Source: Celoporthe dispersa (Eukaryota > Ascomycota > Sordariomycetes > Diaporthales > Cryphonectriaceae). Taken from it: a stretch of DNA of 64,000 bases. The translations under genes were made by a program, and so were the position numbers. The stretch covers positions 868,001-932,000 of the forward strand of contig WAID01000004.1 of NCBI GenBank assembly GCA_016584495.1. Direction: 5' to 3'. Shown here one piece after another: positions 48,495 through 60,903 of this stretch. The notes below the pieces were generated by a model. The model had not been told where the DNA came from, made no database searches, and saw only the letters and a program-made list of their open reading frames with translations. Each line of letters starts with the position of its first letter. Within the stretch, counting starts at the first letter, position 1.

Positions 48495-50019
48495 CTTATT
48501 CCGGGACATGGGACTTGAATTTGATCTGATATTCTGAGCTTTCTATACTTGCATTTTGCTTAAATACAATGCAGGACAATGTATAAATTTGAGATCTTTA
48601 TGACTTGGACATATTGGTTTTACGAAATGGAGCCCGTTCTAAATTGTTGAGCCTACTACTTGCCTCCGGAGCAATGCTCAATTTGACAACTAGAATACGT
48701 ATTTAGAGATGATTGATCTACGAAATTCGTTGATTATACGCAGCAAATCAACAGGTGTCAGTTTGTAATGTAGATGACAGCGATATTGTTTCGACGCGCC
48801 CAAGACTATGCGATAAATTCACAATAATATCATTCGTGTCTTGGAAGCCAAGTTTACAATTACTGTCTAGTACGAGTTAGACCAGGGAGCAAAGCTAGTA
48901 TTAGTAGAGCAAGAATAAAAGATCTTGACGGGGAACACAGAAAGATCTGATACTCGCACTATTAATTCGCGGACTAGCGGGAGATGAAAATCGACTCCAG
49001 GATACGCTCGCTCGAACGAAGGCTGCGATGGGATTCGATATGGTCTGCAGTAAATCCAGAGTCCATGATTATTAGCGAATAAAACTATGAGACCCAGGTG
49101 CGAGTAAACTAAAGACCTTCGACGATACTAGCCACAGACTCCTTGGAGCGGAAAACGTGTTGTACTCGCACATGAGAATCGGCAGGTAAAATTCAAACAG
49201 CTTATTACTGCCGTCAGCCGCCGGGCTGAGCCACATGCAAACGCGTCTCGCGGTTGGATATATCTACCTTACAAATTACATCTACGAAGTCTTCTCGCAC
49301 CATTTATACACGTAGCATTTGTCTAAAGAATTGAGGTGAAAAACGCATCTCGGAAACCGCGCAATGTTGTGGCGAGATCCGGGGTGTGGTAGAATTTGTG
49401 CGAGTCCGACCGTCTACGCAGCTATATAGGCGACCACTACTTCCCGGCAGCTTGGAGTGGTCACTACTTTTAGCTGTCGCATATAGTTCACAGTTTCTGG
49501 TAGGCGCAGGATTGGGCAATGCTTAAGGCACCAAAACATAAGACAGCGTAGTGTATTCTGATTAGAGATTGCCTGCAACACAAGCCATATTTAATCCTAT
49601 TCCAACGTGGTCGCCAAATTCTCCGGTGGCTAGACGAAGTAGCCTGATTTCTCGTTTCTGTGAATTGATAGGGTCATACATGAAGTGAAGTTGAAAGAGC
49701 CACCACTAATGTTCAGCTCTTATGTGAATGTGAGACATCTTGCGAGACCTTGCTGATCCATGAGGGAGTCTGCAGGCAGCGACATCTTCACCCTTGTCTT
49801 TTCATGCACACGATGAGGCGAAGTAACCCTGGTCATATTAAATTGAAAGCCGTTATTTGCTTCTCTCATACTTCATTGCATGTTCCGAGGTGAGCAAGCA
49901 AGGCGCATTCATTTTGATACACAAAAGTCACCGTGTGAGACAATAAGTCGCCGAAGGATTTTCCTCAGTCATAGAATCCATACTGTAACCTCGACTGACA
50001 GTCAACCAATACAGTCTAT
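48495..50019. other. Long intergenic spacer
   Basis: About 1.5 kb with no gene I can support. It lies between the secreted-protein gene and the decayed reductase and has many stops in all frames. No clear repeat was seen. Confidence 0.4.
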
Positions 50020-51150
50020 GTGATTCGCCCCAAGCCGGACTGTTCTCTTCGCATAGTTTCTATGGCTTCCTGTCTGCCCTTGCGCTCACCGCACTTGGCC
50101 TTCTACGTTACCATCGACAATGTTGACCTACCAAACCAAAAGAAGCGGCTGCTATAGGCGTTTAGATATCCAGGAACCAGTTTCCAGTAGCCAGCAGGGC
50201 AATTCTCCATATTAATAAAGAACAAATCAACATCAGCTAAGATACTATCCAGACAGTTGTAGTTACGGGTGGCTCCCGCGGAGACGGGACTAGATGCCGG
50301 CCGCTAACTTGCTGCCAAAGGCGCAAATGTTGTCATCATGGCCTGCAATTCTCAACGGCTTCAGGAAGTTCATGATCCCATTCAAGCCAGTTATGGTCTT
50401 AACGGACTTTTCTAATCAAACCTACCATAACCCCACGGCTCTTGAAGGGAAAGAAGCGGATAATGTGCAAATAGAGCGGAATATATAGAGAAAGTTGCTA
50501 ATATTATCTGATTTAGAATGCTGCTATCCCTCCCCAGGATCAACGTTTTCATCATATCAGTGCCGACTTAGCCTATCCTCAGGAAGCTCGGGGGGTGATG
50601 AGTGAAGTCGTGACATGGAATGCTGGGAACCTACCTGGTATCGTGTGGTGTTGTGCCGGTTGTTCGTATCCCGCGCTGTTTATTGATACACCTGCTGAGC
50701 AGTTCAGAAATATGATGAATGGAAATTATTTCACAGCTGTTTTACATGGCTCAAGCTGCTCTCCTGAACTGCTTGCTTTCGACTAAGCGAAGATCAGGAA
50801 TTCGCGACTAGGAGAGCTCCGCAGAGGTCGTACTTGAACACTTGTCCCCGCGCATTCCCGCTCGCCATCTTGTTGTCACAGAATCTTTCTTTTCATTCTA
50901 CGGCATATGTGGCTACTCCCTCTACTGCCTGCCCGAGGCGGCATTGAGATCCTTGTCAGATTCTTTGCCCCAAGATGTGAATCTCTATGTGTCAGGGAAG
51001 GAACCGCGAGGACGCGTGCACACTGTCTTCCCCGCTACTGATTTCACCGCACCATACTAGATCGAGAACCTTATCAATCCCGACGTTACTGAAAGGCTCG
51101 ATTTGGAGTCATCAAACTTGAGTCCAAAAGTCTTCCAGAGTCTGCATCTA
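50020..51150 (+). pseudogene. Decayed 3-ketodihydrosphingosine reductase (KDSR/Tsc10-like)
   Basis: Pieces of a short-chain dehydrogenase of the sphingolipid pathway lie in order on the plus strand but in different frames. First is an N-terminal TM-like segment, FYGFLSALALTALGLL, near 50058-50105. Then come the NADPH motif VVVTGGSRG near 50259-50285, LAAKGANVVIM after a TAA near 50305-50340, and GIVWCCAG with ALFIDTPAEQFRNMM near 50637-50720. Next are RHLVVTESFFSFYGICGYS near 50863-50920 (the Ser and Tyr region), ALRSLSDSLPQDVNLY and HTVFPATDFTAPY near 51018-51057. Several frame changes and stops make it non-functional. The TAA at about 50305 stands where a Gln is expected, consistent with C to T at CpA. 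A functional copy must lie elsewhere because the enzyme is normally essential. Confidence 0.72.
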
Positions 51151-51737
51151 TTTTTTGTTTGGCAGTCATCCAGCACTTCAAAGCATGGCGTTAAGTAAAA
51201 GCTAGAACTTGGGCCCGTGGGGCCCTGAATAGAACCTCCTAAGGGGCTGGAAGAGAGAGGGAAGGCCTAGGGGAGGAGAGGAAAGGAGGGGAGAAAAGAA
51301 AACCTACTTCTTTCCGTCTTTATCAGTCAGAACTCATGCCCACTGGCATTACGACACTAAGCCCCGGCTTGAGACATTCGAGGCTTAGCCTCTTCACTCT
51401 TTCCCTAGGTTCAGCTTACATATGGAGGCGATGGAGGGACCGATCAGACGGCTTTGCCGTCGCTGCCGATGTACTGTGAGTCACTGGATAGGTAGAAAGC
51501 TGTTTTTCCTTGGGAAAATGGCTGAGGCCCTAGCTCAGCGCGCCTCATACCCCTGGGGAGGTTTTCCAGATAGGATAGCTACGCTTCTTTTCTGCCTGGC
51601 GATAAATAGAACAAACAAACAAACAATAATAGCTAAAACAGAACTCATTTACTATGAAAATTTATGACGACCGTCTTTTCTGCGACCAACAAACCGCATT
51701 CTTAGATAAATTCCACAGAATGATTGCATAACTTTCC
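51151..51737. other. Spacer with purine-rich tract
   Basis: About 590 bases between the decayed reductase and the second P450 gene. A purine-rich stretch of G-rich and GA-rich steps lies at about 51240-51302, and AAAC tetramers lie near 51607-51623. An open frame at 51422-51667 has no domain. I cannot assign a function. Confidence 0.4.
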
Positions 51738-53688
51738 TCACTTCCCCTGCCTCGGCGTTACCTTCACATAAACATTGCTCGGTTTGTTGAACCAATAGTT
51801 GTGAATATCCCATTCGCTGTCAGGCTCCTCGAGTTGAAGATTAAGAGCACGAAGAAGTTGAGGAATCATCTTATACATTTCACACAGCGATATCTGTACT
51901 CTGTAAGCCGACGATCGCTTTGTAAGACAGACAGCGACGTACATTTTTCCCAATACAAGTCCTTGCTCCACTCCCAAACTAAGCCATCAAGTTAATCATT
52001 TATTCAGGGAGCGACGATAAGAGCATGGGTATCGTTACCTGAAACATATATTTATCCATTTTCGCTGCATTGGCACCGAACCATCGTTCCGGAATGAACT
52101 CGTTAGCATCAGAACCGAAAATTGTTTTGTTGCGATGAATCACAGCAGCATTAACCCCAACTCGTGTGCCGCCTGCAAACCACTCGCCAGCAATCTCGCA
52201 TCCAACTTGTGGTACGCGCCGTGGAGCCGTCAACCCAATGCTAGGATGGAGTCGCATTGCCTCTTTGCAGCAAGCCATGAAATATGGAAGCTTGACAGCC
52301 TCGTTGTATCGTGTGTTTGGGAGACTCAGCTGCCCTGCCTCTGTTGCTTGGTCGATTTCTTCCGTGAGCTTGGTATATGCGGAGCGGTTCTTCATCAAAT
52401 GATATAAAGTTGACGACAAGGCGATCGCCGTTGTATCTGATCCAGCAAATCTATAAGGCATCAGAGAATAGTAGACCCATGAGTAAAGTATTGTAGGCAA
52501 ACTTACAGCGCAACGTAGACTTCAACCTTGATCTCATTATGTCCAAAATCGAGCTTTCCTCCCCTTTCGCGAACGATATCGAAGAGACTTGCTAGTATGT
52601 CTTTCTTCTCCACATTCTTTCCGCTCTCAAGTAGGATGCTTCGCTCGGAAATGCAAGACTCGGCCGCGTATTCAATATCTCTCAGACTCTTCAAAGCCTT
52701 AGAGATGCGAGGCACTATTGAACCGCAGAGGAGGAATGGAAGCCGCAGATATGTTGGCATGACACAAACGGTTGTCAAAACTGGGATAAGTGAGTCGAGT
52801 GCCCTGATATAGCCTTTATGGTCCCCCCGCTTCTCCATGAAACCGAACATTCGACTGAAGAACAGCTGGCCGATAACGTCGAATGCGTACCTGTAAGATA
52901 TGTCAGTCACATACGGCTGAGTGGAATGTTGACGACGTCAAAAGAGTTGGTTATACATCTGAGCCCACTTCGATATGTCAATAGCTTTCCCAGCATCTGC
53001 GCATTCCGTAAGTCTAGAGATAAGCATATCTATACACGAATCGATGCCTCTTTCGGTTTTGACGACATTTGACATAGAATACAAGTTATTCACGATCTTC
53101 CTGCGGCTTGCATGGAGTGGTTCATCTATGCACGTGAAGAGATCCGGATATTTGCCTAGATACGCGTAAGAATACTTCATGAAAAATAATAGTAATGGAG
53201 TTGATTCTTACACCATTGCGGTCGAAATGGGAGATAAAAGTCGGTCTTTAGAATAGTCAATATGAGCATTGACATATATAGAGTGAATGCTAAGCACCTT
53301 TGTAAAACCAGAGTTGACAGCATAAATGGTTTTTATAGCTTCTGGATCCGCAATAGATACCTCATTTGGTGCGATTCGAATAATGCATCCTGTTGACTAT
53401 ACTGTGAGACTTTTGGCTAGCTTCGAAGTAGCATCTGTGAGAATTCTAATGGTGCTCACCAAACTGCTCGTGTAATTTAGATTGTGTCTTGTCGGCTCGA
53501 CCATGTGCAATTTGCATTACAAGCCAGCTCCGGGAGATGGAAGCCAAAAAAGGTCCTGGATATTTTGCAAGCGGATGGAAATATCGGGCATAAATGATCC
53601 AACACACCCAATAGACCACAAAGACTATAACAAGGAGCGCTTTCAGAGACATTGGTTGTAGAACCGGTAGCAGGTCGTCCGAGAACAT
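51738..53688 (-). CDS. Cytochrome P450 (pisatin demethylase-like), intact
   Basis: A second P450, complete, with a hydrophobic N-terminal anchor (ALLVIVFVVYWVCWIIY). Eight exons (53688-53460, 53389-53298, 53245-53212, 53155-52957, 52890-52507, 52450-52039, 51978-51943, 51893-51738) total 513 residues. The blocks fit pisatin-demethylase-type fungal P450s: YPGPFLASISR, IRIAPNEVSI, TDFYLPFRPQW, KYPDLFTCIDE, YAFDVIGQLFF, I-helix AGSDTTA (residues 315-321), ExxR as KEAMR, FIPERW. The heme loop FGSGARTCIGKN (451-462, Cys458) occupies exactly one 36-base exon. All key residues are present. This family often detoxifies host compounds or tailors metabolites; no specific substrate can be read here. It is not near any other tailoring gene, so it may act alone. 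Confidence 0.9.
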
Positions 53689-55865
53689 TTTTACGCAACG
53701 TTAAATATTGGATTCCAAATAGAAAAGTAGAATGTGCTGGAAAATTTCAAAATTAGAGATAAACATGGGATGATACGTGTTGTACAATCACCCAAGCTGT
53801 ACAAATATAGGACTCAATCGACACTATATAAATTGAAACTTTGCGGGGTTGAATTGAGTTAATGTTTTGCGGTCTTTGAAATGAAATCAGGCAGCAACGT
53901 TTTCTAGAAATATGTAGAGATGACGCGTAAGAATTCCTTCCCGCTCAAACCTCACGTGCCCATTGAAGTCTTCGGCAATTTTCTCGGGAAATCCAGAGGC
54001 TATATATTCACTTTTTCACACGTCAGACTCAAGTTGAGATTGTATAATTGGGCAAGCGGCAGAGCGGAAAATATTCTACAATGTTAAGCATTGCTCAGTA
54101 GGAAGAACTTTGACCCTCTTAGCTAGAGCAGCTAATCTGCAAAGCAATTGTACTTCTTCTCATAATCTTAAGCTATCTTTTATAACGCTCTATTTATTTT
54201 CAAATACAAAGTACAAAGTACAAGTTGAATTCTAGATTTATAATACTTATAACTCGCTCCAGTCTTCTATAATTTTTCTTTGCAAGAGCCAATAAAGCAG
54301 AAAAGTAATCAAAATCAATTCCACACACACACACATATATGTATATGTATATATGTTTTCGGTATAATTGACTGTGTTGATCAAGAGCTATTTATGGTAA
54401 CTTATTACATTGCATTTTTTCTAACTCTTTGCTTCATTGAACAAATCCTTATTATTTGTTATAATAAAAGCCCAATTTTATAAGAACAGTAATCAAATGA
54501 TTTTAAATTGCAACCAAAGTTAATATTAATAGGAACAGGAAATGATTTTTTAGCTACAAAGTCTGACCTATATAGCAAGATAAACTCTCTGTGGCTGTTG
54601 CTGTATATTCTTTATTACTTCCATGCTTATGGTTACTATGGGAGGCATATCAGGGGTAATACATCTAAATAGGAGAAAGAACAATGAATTCCTTGACTAT
54701 TTCTGGAAAACAAAAGCACCTCTATATGGAAAGGGTGCTTCAGCGCTGATCTTAATTAAGTTACCAACACTGTGAATGCCAGAAGCATTCAATGGTGATG
54801 GCTTCTTCTCAGCGACTTTAAAGCTTTAGTGTCATTCAGGCTAAGCCTTTCCCTAACTCATTGGCTGAACAGCTAGTGAAGACACAACTTCTGATTGGGG
54901 TTTGTCCTTAGTAAGTAGGCTTTGTAACCTGCTAATATGTGCAATGGCTTATATCACAACCCTAGAACCAATATTTCACTGCTGACCCTGAGACCTTGCA
55001 TAGCCCAAGCTGGCCTATCACTGCTCTAGCTGCTTATAATTAGCATTCGTATTATTACAAATCAATAAGTATTATTCACTAAAGGAAAGAAAAATTGTGG
55101 ATTAGTTCATTTAATCGAATGTAGATAAATCTCCAAGGATTTTCTCGTAGAGGTGGAAAGGCCATTCTAGGCACTTGAAACGAGGGTCTTCAGAGGATTT
55201 CGAGTGGATTACTCAACGTAGTCAAGAAGCATGTTCTCAGAGTCCTAGGAATCTCAAGTCGAGAACCTTGATCTATAAATTGCAGATACAGTCACCGTGT
55301 CGATCTTGAGCCTTCCAAAAATGGCAGCTCCGTCAAGTACATTTTCGGCAGGGCATATGTTCTTCTCGAAGTTCATTAGAAAGAAGGTTTCTTATCTCCA
55401 ACCTCAACTCATTAGCTTATACGAGATAACATGTTGGCAAGTTAAGATCACATATTTCGCTTCTGCTTCACGTTCTAGTCGGATCTGCAAGCAAGGCCCA
55501 CAGGCGGATGTTGGGTTTCTTTGGTATTTCAGAGATATCGCCAACTTCAGCACACGCAGCCGGTATTGGGGGCCTTCTAGGTCCCAAGCTACTCCCCAGT
55601 CCCGGGATGAGCTTGGTGTGTGAGCCGGGGGGGGAGGGGGGGAGGAGGCGAGGGAACCGAGGGGGATAATAAATTTCTATTTCCATTTGTGACGAGGCAA
55701 ATAAAGTACTTTCACGTTGAACCAATTATATCGAGGATGAAATTTTTTTTTATGACCAGCGCTATATTTAGAGCAAGAAAATAATCAAGATAGGTAAATT
55801 TCATGCTAAACTACGTAAAAAAGATTGAATTTTGGAGAGGAGGTCGTTTGCTTCACTAACAGGTG
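53689..55865. other. AT-rich, gene-poor spacer
   Basis: About 2.2 kb with no gene I can support. It is visibly AT-rich between about 54100 and 55100, with many short TA-rich stretches and stops in all frames, as in RIP-affected or non-selected DNA. A CA/TA microsatellite lies near 54323-54356 and a G-rich run near 55625-55665. Short open frames, such as 55297-55623, lack domains. Confidence 0.5.
54323..54356. repeat. CA/TA dinucleotide microsatellite
   Basis: About seven CA units followed by mixed TA/TG dinucleotides, in AT-rich intergenic DNA. Confidence 0.7.
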
Positions 55866-57686
55866 TTATATCATGAGAGACTCGAAATGCATTCCCTCTC
55901 GCGCGCAGAACGTATACCTGACATCCAACCTAGCCGCAGCCTGTCCATTGGCGACATGTACCCAAGATAAATTCTCGATCCTCTGCCACACAGGAATTTG
56001 TTCCATGCTCTGTGTCATTTCCCCCTCCTCAGACCCACCCTCTTCAATCTCAATTACCCGCTCAACCACCCTGGCAATAGAGATACTATCCCAAACCGCC
56101 TCCCGTATCGGTTGCCGTCGCAACATACCCAAGACCTCGCGTCGGACCACGGGATGCCGGCATTTGACCCCGATTATGTAAAGCACGGGGACCACTCCGA
56201 TATCCGGCGTAAAAGTCGGCTTTGACGACCCTGAATACTGTTCATGCGCCGCCGCTACCTCGCGCGCCAAGGCCACGCACTGCTGGAACTGGGGCAGGAA
56301 GTTGTCATAGTCCATTTCCCTGCCAGGTCCATGGCTACTGAGCAAAGTCCATGCGATAGTATTGTGCAGGCGTAGCAGTGATATGAGCGGGTAAGTTTCA
56401 GAATCTGTCTCATAGGAGGTGCCTTGTTGCAGCATATTTTCGAAGAGACTCGACCACGTTTCCAACTGCCCAAGAACGATACCAATATGTGACGAAGGTG
56501 AGGGCGGAATTTTACCCGTCAGGGACATCTGCTGCTCCGTGTTACGCAGTCTCATCACCCAAGCGACGAGGATCTGGAGGTGGTCGGCGGCTTGGTCCAG
56601 GGACCGAAAGGTACTGTCGGGGGGTGGAAGCTGGGACGTAAGTATCTCTTGGATATCGGCGGGAGTCCAGTCGACCAGAAACGTTGCGGCCTGCATATCG
56701 AGACGGCGGATCTGTCTTGTGACCTGGCAGATAAGCGCACGAACCCCTGAGGGTTTGGCATCGTCATATGTATTGCTGTTGTTCAGTATAGCCTTGTCGA
56801 TGTTGCGTGAGAGCTCCACGCCTCCCCGTAGGTGCTTGATTGCTTGTACGTAGTTGCCCGCTAGATGGTCAAAGCAGGTGAAGAGATAGCAGACCAAAAG
56901 GGTGATGGCTGTTGTTTCGGTGCTGTCACCAATTTCCTGGTTCAGAAGAAGTTGGATGGCCCGATTATAGTGAAACAAGGGACCCTGGTCCGGTAGCCAG
57001 CCTTTTGAGAATTGCGGTAGGTGCACACGGTCGTTAGAATCGCGATCCAGGTAGTCTCGGTGGATCAATGCCAGAGCAATAGCGGCATACCGCACTGATG
57101 GCACTGTTTGGGAGAAGAACATGAGAGTGCGCCGCCATGATTCGCAGGGGTAGTGTTCATTGAGATGCCTGATCGAAGTATACTCAAAAAACACATTGCC
57201 TCTTTCTGGGCCGGTCCAGCCGCTGGTAAGATCATTAAGGGTCCGAGATTCTGCAAAATGAGGCCATGGTATTTCTCGTGCTGTTGTGTTGGCTGATACG
57301 CACTGATCGTAGTGCAAGGGTGGTAAATGTTGCAGCTTTCTGCTCTGTCGGCTGTCTCGTTATAACATTGACTTGATGCAATGCCAGTCTTGAAAGCGAG
57401 GGGCATCTCATCATAGCCGTCACAGGCGCGACCTGTGGACTGGCATTTCAAGCATGAAGGCCGAGACAGGTCGCATTTTATTCGTCTTATCCTGAGAGGT
57501 TGCACCGAGGTTGGGTGTTAGCATCGAGTCTCTGAGTACAATTGATCGCAGTGTAGCAATACACGGAGTCAAGACCCACTTGCAAGTCTTACAGCCTAGT
57601 CTTGACTTTGGAGAGAACTTGCGAGGTTTCTTTCTCCAAGCTTGGTTGGCCGTCTTGTTGTTCTCGTCTTTGATCTCGCCCATCAC
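55866..57686 (-). CDS. Zn2Cys6 transcription factor, one frame break
   Basis: A second zinc-cluster regulator. Exon 1 is 57686-57580 and the intron 57492-57579 (gtgggt to ctctcag). The binuclear cluster starts at GCKTC, with text GCKTCKIRRIKC and RPSCLKC, and the classic spacing C-x2-C-x6-C-x6-C-x2-C-x6-C. Within the next exon the frame changes near TTT 57337-57339 (AAA on the coding strand): N-terminal text ends about ETADRAES and C-terminal text begins LPPLHYDQC, then IPWPHFAESRTLN. One more A would connect them. After that a single open frame runs to 55866 and shows the fungal-specific middle domain (WTGPERGNVFFEY, SIRHLNEHYP, SLLRLHNTIAW). If the break is real the regulator is split after its DNA-binding part. 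No target is evident, but it lies near two S33 peptidase genes and a P450. Confidence 0.75.
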
Positions 57687-58905
57687 GTTGATGTTAGCTG
57701 GCCAAGATGTGCAGTAATAGGTGCTGTTTCAAGCAGAAGAGGATCCCGGGGCCACTACGACCCATAAGCCACCAGTTGAATGCGGCAATGGCTTCGAAAA
57801 GCAAATTATACCAGGCACTGATCGAATTTCAAGCCGGTCGTCTATTCGTCTGTTCGTATGCCAGCGGGAAAGTCATCTTCCACATCCTTTGCGATCGACA
57901 CTTTAAAGAGAAAAGAAGGACGGTACAAAAAAAGAGAAGCCCGGAGAAAGGCCGAACATGGACCAATCCGGGTAAATCCTAATAGAGACTAGTGCGTATA
58001 ATGATAGATATTGATTGGCTAGTTCGTACAGGTGGGGCGCCAAGAAAGGAGAGTTTCTAGTTGTGGTGGGTAAAACTTAAGTCCTGCGCAAAAGGACAGG
58101 GATATCGTTAACGCTGCTTAGATAAGTGAGGCGTTATTGACGGCTTGGCGTTTGGCGCACGAGTTTCAGAAGTCATCTTCCAAATCCTCTGCCACGGCGA
58201 CTTGTCTAAGGTCGAGCAAGACGAAAAAAGACAAATGCCCCATTTGTTTTCTTTTAGGAGATTTTATACCGTTTCAATACGTAGCATGCATCAGGAAATT
58301 TTTTGTGCAAATTCCGTGTACATTTAATCAGTATAACAAGCCTTTAAAAGGAGGTAATAAGGCACTGGCTCAGATGGTAGAAAAGTGTTAATTAGTATGC
58401 GTTAAAATAGATAGTCATTGGCGAGTTCGTATAAGCAGGGTACCAAGAACGCGTCATCCGAGAGTTCCTACACACGTAGTTAAGGTGAAGAGGAGAGTTC
58501 TGACCTAAACCTGGTGGTGTAAAAATAAATAGCGTGTGCGCTCAAACAGAACAGATTGCACTGAAGAGAAAAGAAAAGCAGGCCTAAAGCTAGCTGGCTA
58601 AGGCTATATAAAAGGAAGGCTATTGAGTCACTGGCCCCTCGCACAGATATTGATTGGCTGGTTCGTACAAGCGGAGCGCTAGGATAGTGTGCGCAATAGG
58701 TATTACGAGTTAAGTTGAAGGATGCAGCTCCCTAAGAAACTGAGCCATCGAAAGGGCCAAACTTGGTTAACAAGTCTCTTGGTAAATTCAAATGGTATAA
58801 GTAGTCCCGTGACATCGCAGTTTTGCCAGCTTCAATGATGAATGTCGCCACTGTCTTGCAATCAACATAACGGAAAGCTCGCCAAGAAACTTTCTGGGGA
58901 TAACA
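57687..58905. other. Spacer with diverged repeats
   Basis: About 1.2 kb between the regulator gene (-) and the S33 peptidase gene (+), which are divergent. It holds related segments near 57836-57905 and 58139-58205, and three copies of a second motif near 58006, 58409 and 58644, described separately. Open frames here have no domain. Confidence 0.5.
57836..58690. repeat. Diverged direct-repeat block
   Basis: Two motifs recur in direct orientation. One, GTCATCTTCCAMATCC, occurs near 57871 and 58171 with similar flanks. The other, GATATTGATTGGCTRGTTCG or a relaxed form, occurs near 58007, 58410 and 58645 and is followed by CGTACA/TATAAGCGG-like text and a CCAAG. Copies differ at many sites. They look like old duplications of a small unit, perhaps a transposon relic. 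Confidence 0.55.
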
Positions 58906-60903
58906 ATGAAACAATTTGTGAATGCACTTATTCTTTTCGCAAGCCTTGGATGTAAAGCTGATACTTGGCTTGATCCGGGCATGGTCTATGGATTCGACAA
59001 TGTGAGTCTTGGACTTCGCCGAACTGCAACCTTTTGAGGCTTTGAAGCTTTCTAACGAGCCATCTAGATCAAACCATCGGCCAACCTCACCTGGACGCCT
59101 TGTTTTGACGATTTTACATGCTCTAGACTGGAAGTTCCACTGGACTATTCAGACAGAAGCCTTGGCACGACGTCAATCGCCTTCATCAAACTAGCTGGCA
59201 AGAATGCCACTATCAAGTCACCCAGCATTGTAGTCAACCCCGGTAAGATCTAGAACACTCATACAAAATTACGAAATCTATATGAATAAACTGACACTCC
59301 CACAGGCGGTCCCGGTGGTTCTGGTGTTGATCTCCTCCTCACATACCGGTCCATCTTAGGGCAAATCTTCGGAGAGCAGTACAACTTCGTCTCCTTTGAC
59401 CCTCGCGGTGTGAATAACAGCGGTTTGAGCCTTGACTGCTTCTCGGGGAACGCAGAAGCGAGATTGGCCTTCAATCGACTGCACAGTACAGGCGCTACCA
59501 ACATCTCATCCACGTCGCTTGAGGAACAGTACTATTCAAGCTCTATCTACGGAGAGTGGTGCAACGATGCTGTCGAGAACAAGTCACCTCATGCATATTA
59601 TGTGACTACACCAGCGGTCGCCCAGGATTTGCTCACGTTCATAGAAGCCGAGTCCGAGTTGGCCGGTCAGTCACCATCAGACGCTAGATTGTGGTGTTAT
59701 GGCATCAGTTACGGCACTGTCATCGGCGCCACTTTCGCTTCTATGTTTCCCGACCGAGTCGGGAGGATGATACTCGATGGTATCCTGGACACAGAGCAAT
59801 ATTATCACAACGAATGGAGGGCCAACGTCGATCAATCGGACGAAGCCATGGAAAAATTCTCGACCTTCTGCCATTCCGCAGGTCCTGAAATGTGTTCCTT
59901 CTGGGGACCCACCCCAGCTGACATCACGACTCGAATGGACGGTATCATCCACCAGCTTCAGAACCACCCGGTCCCGCTAAGCGAAGTACAAAGTCAAAAC
60001 CCCCCGACTCTGGTCACCTATTCAGACCTAAAGGCCCTTTTTGTCAATACTATCTACAACCCACTAGCATCCTTCCCAGTCATGGCCGACATCCTACACC
60101 AGCTCGAGCGTGGGAACGTGTCTGCTCTTGCAGGCGTGTTTGACGGGTTATTCACTCAGTCCGACGCCCTTTATGCTATTCAGTGCGCCGATTCGTATCG
60201 GAGAAACAGGCTTATTACCATCGAAGAATTCAAGAGTTACGTCGAGTACACGGATTCCAAGAGCATGTATATCGGTGATATCTACCCCATCTTCGTGGAC
60301 ACTATCTTGTGTAGATCATTCCGACCACAATTGCCTGATAGCATGGTGGTTCAAGGTAGGCAACCCTCTTTTGGTCTCTCTCTGTCTCTCTCCATTTCCA
60401 AGCTCTCGAAATTTCATCTTTGGAAAGGGTGAATGTACATCTGATGCAAAATTTACTCACTTTCTTTCTTATGCAGACCCAATAAGTGGACTGCAAAGGC
60501 CTACGTCCTTCCCGATTCTGTTTGCGAGTAATACTATCGACCCTATAACGCCTCTCGAATCGTATGTTTCGGCCAAACTGTTTAAGTATCCGGTATGTTG
60601 CTAATCTGCTTTACCTCTTCGCAGAGCGCGCAAGATGTCTTCTCGATTTCCCGGATCTGTACTTTTATTGCAAGAAGCCGTTGGTGTAAGTTCTTATCAG
60701 ACCTCAATCACACAACTATTTCGAATAGGATTCTAATCTTACTCGTGGGTTTTCTCTCCCGAATGCAGCATACAGTCGTCAACCAGGGGGCGTCAAACTG
60801 TTACTTTGGACATGTTCAAGCATACCTTCAAGGAGTAGTTCCACCATCCAACATTACATGCCCGCAGCAGTACATACCTTTCATAGACGGCACTCCTTTT
60901 TGA
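58906..60903 (+). CDS. Secreted S33 peptidase (tripeptidyl/prolyl aminopeptidase-like alpha/beta hydrolase)
   Basis: A secreted alpha/beta-hydrolase that removes short peptides or prolyl residues from N-termini. Six exons (58906-59001, 59068-59242, 59306-60355, 60477-60561, 60625-60685, 60769-60903) total 533 residues. The start gives a signal peptide (NALILFASLG, cut around Ala-Asp). Motifs: VVNPGGPGGSG around the oxyanion loop, nucleophile Ser225 in GISYGT, Asp462 in NTIDPITP, His490 in VGHTVVNQG, then the TAP C-terminal tail with CPQQYIPF. All triad residues are present. The catalytic Asp and His sit in the last three exons, which are found only when the four 3' introns are removed. Length fits bacterial Tap-like enzymes and fungal homologues. 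It is divergent from the regulator gene. Confidence 0.88.
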
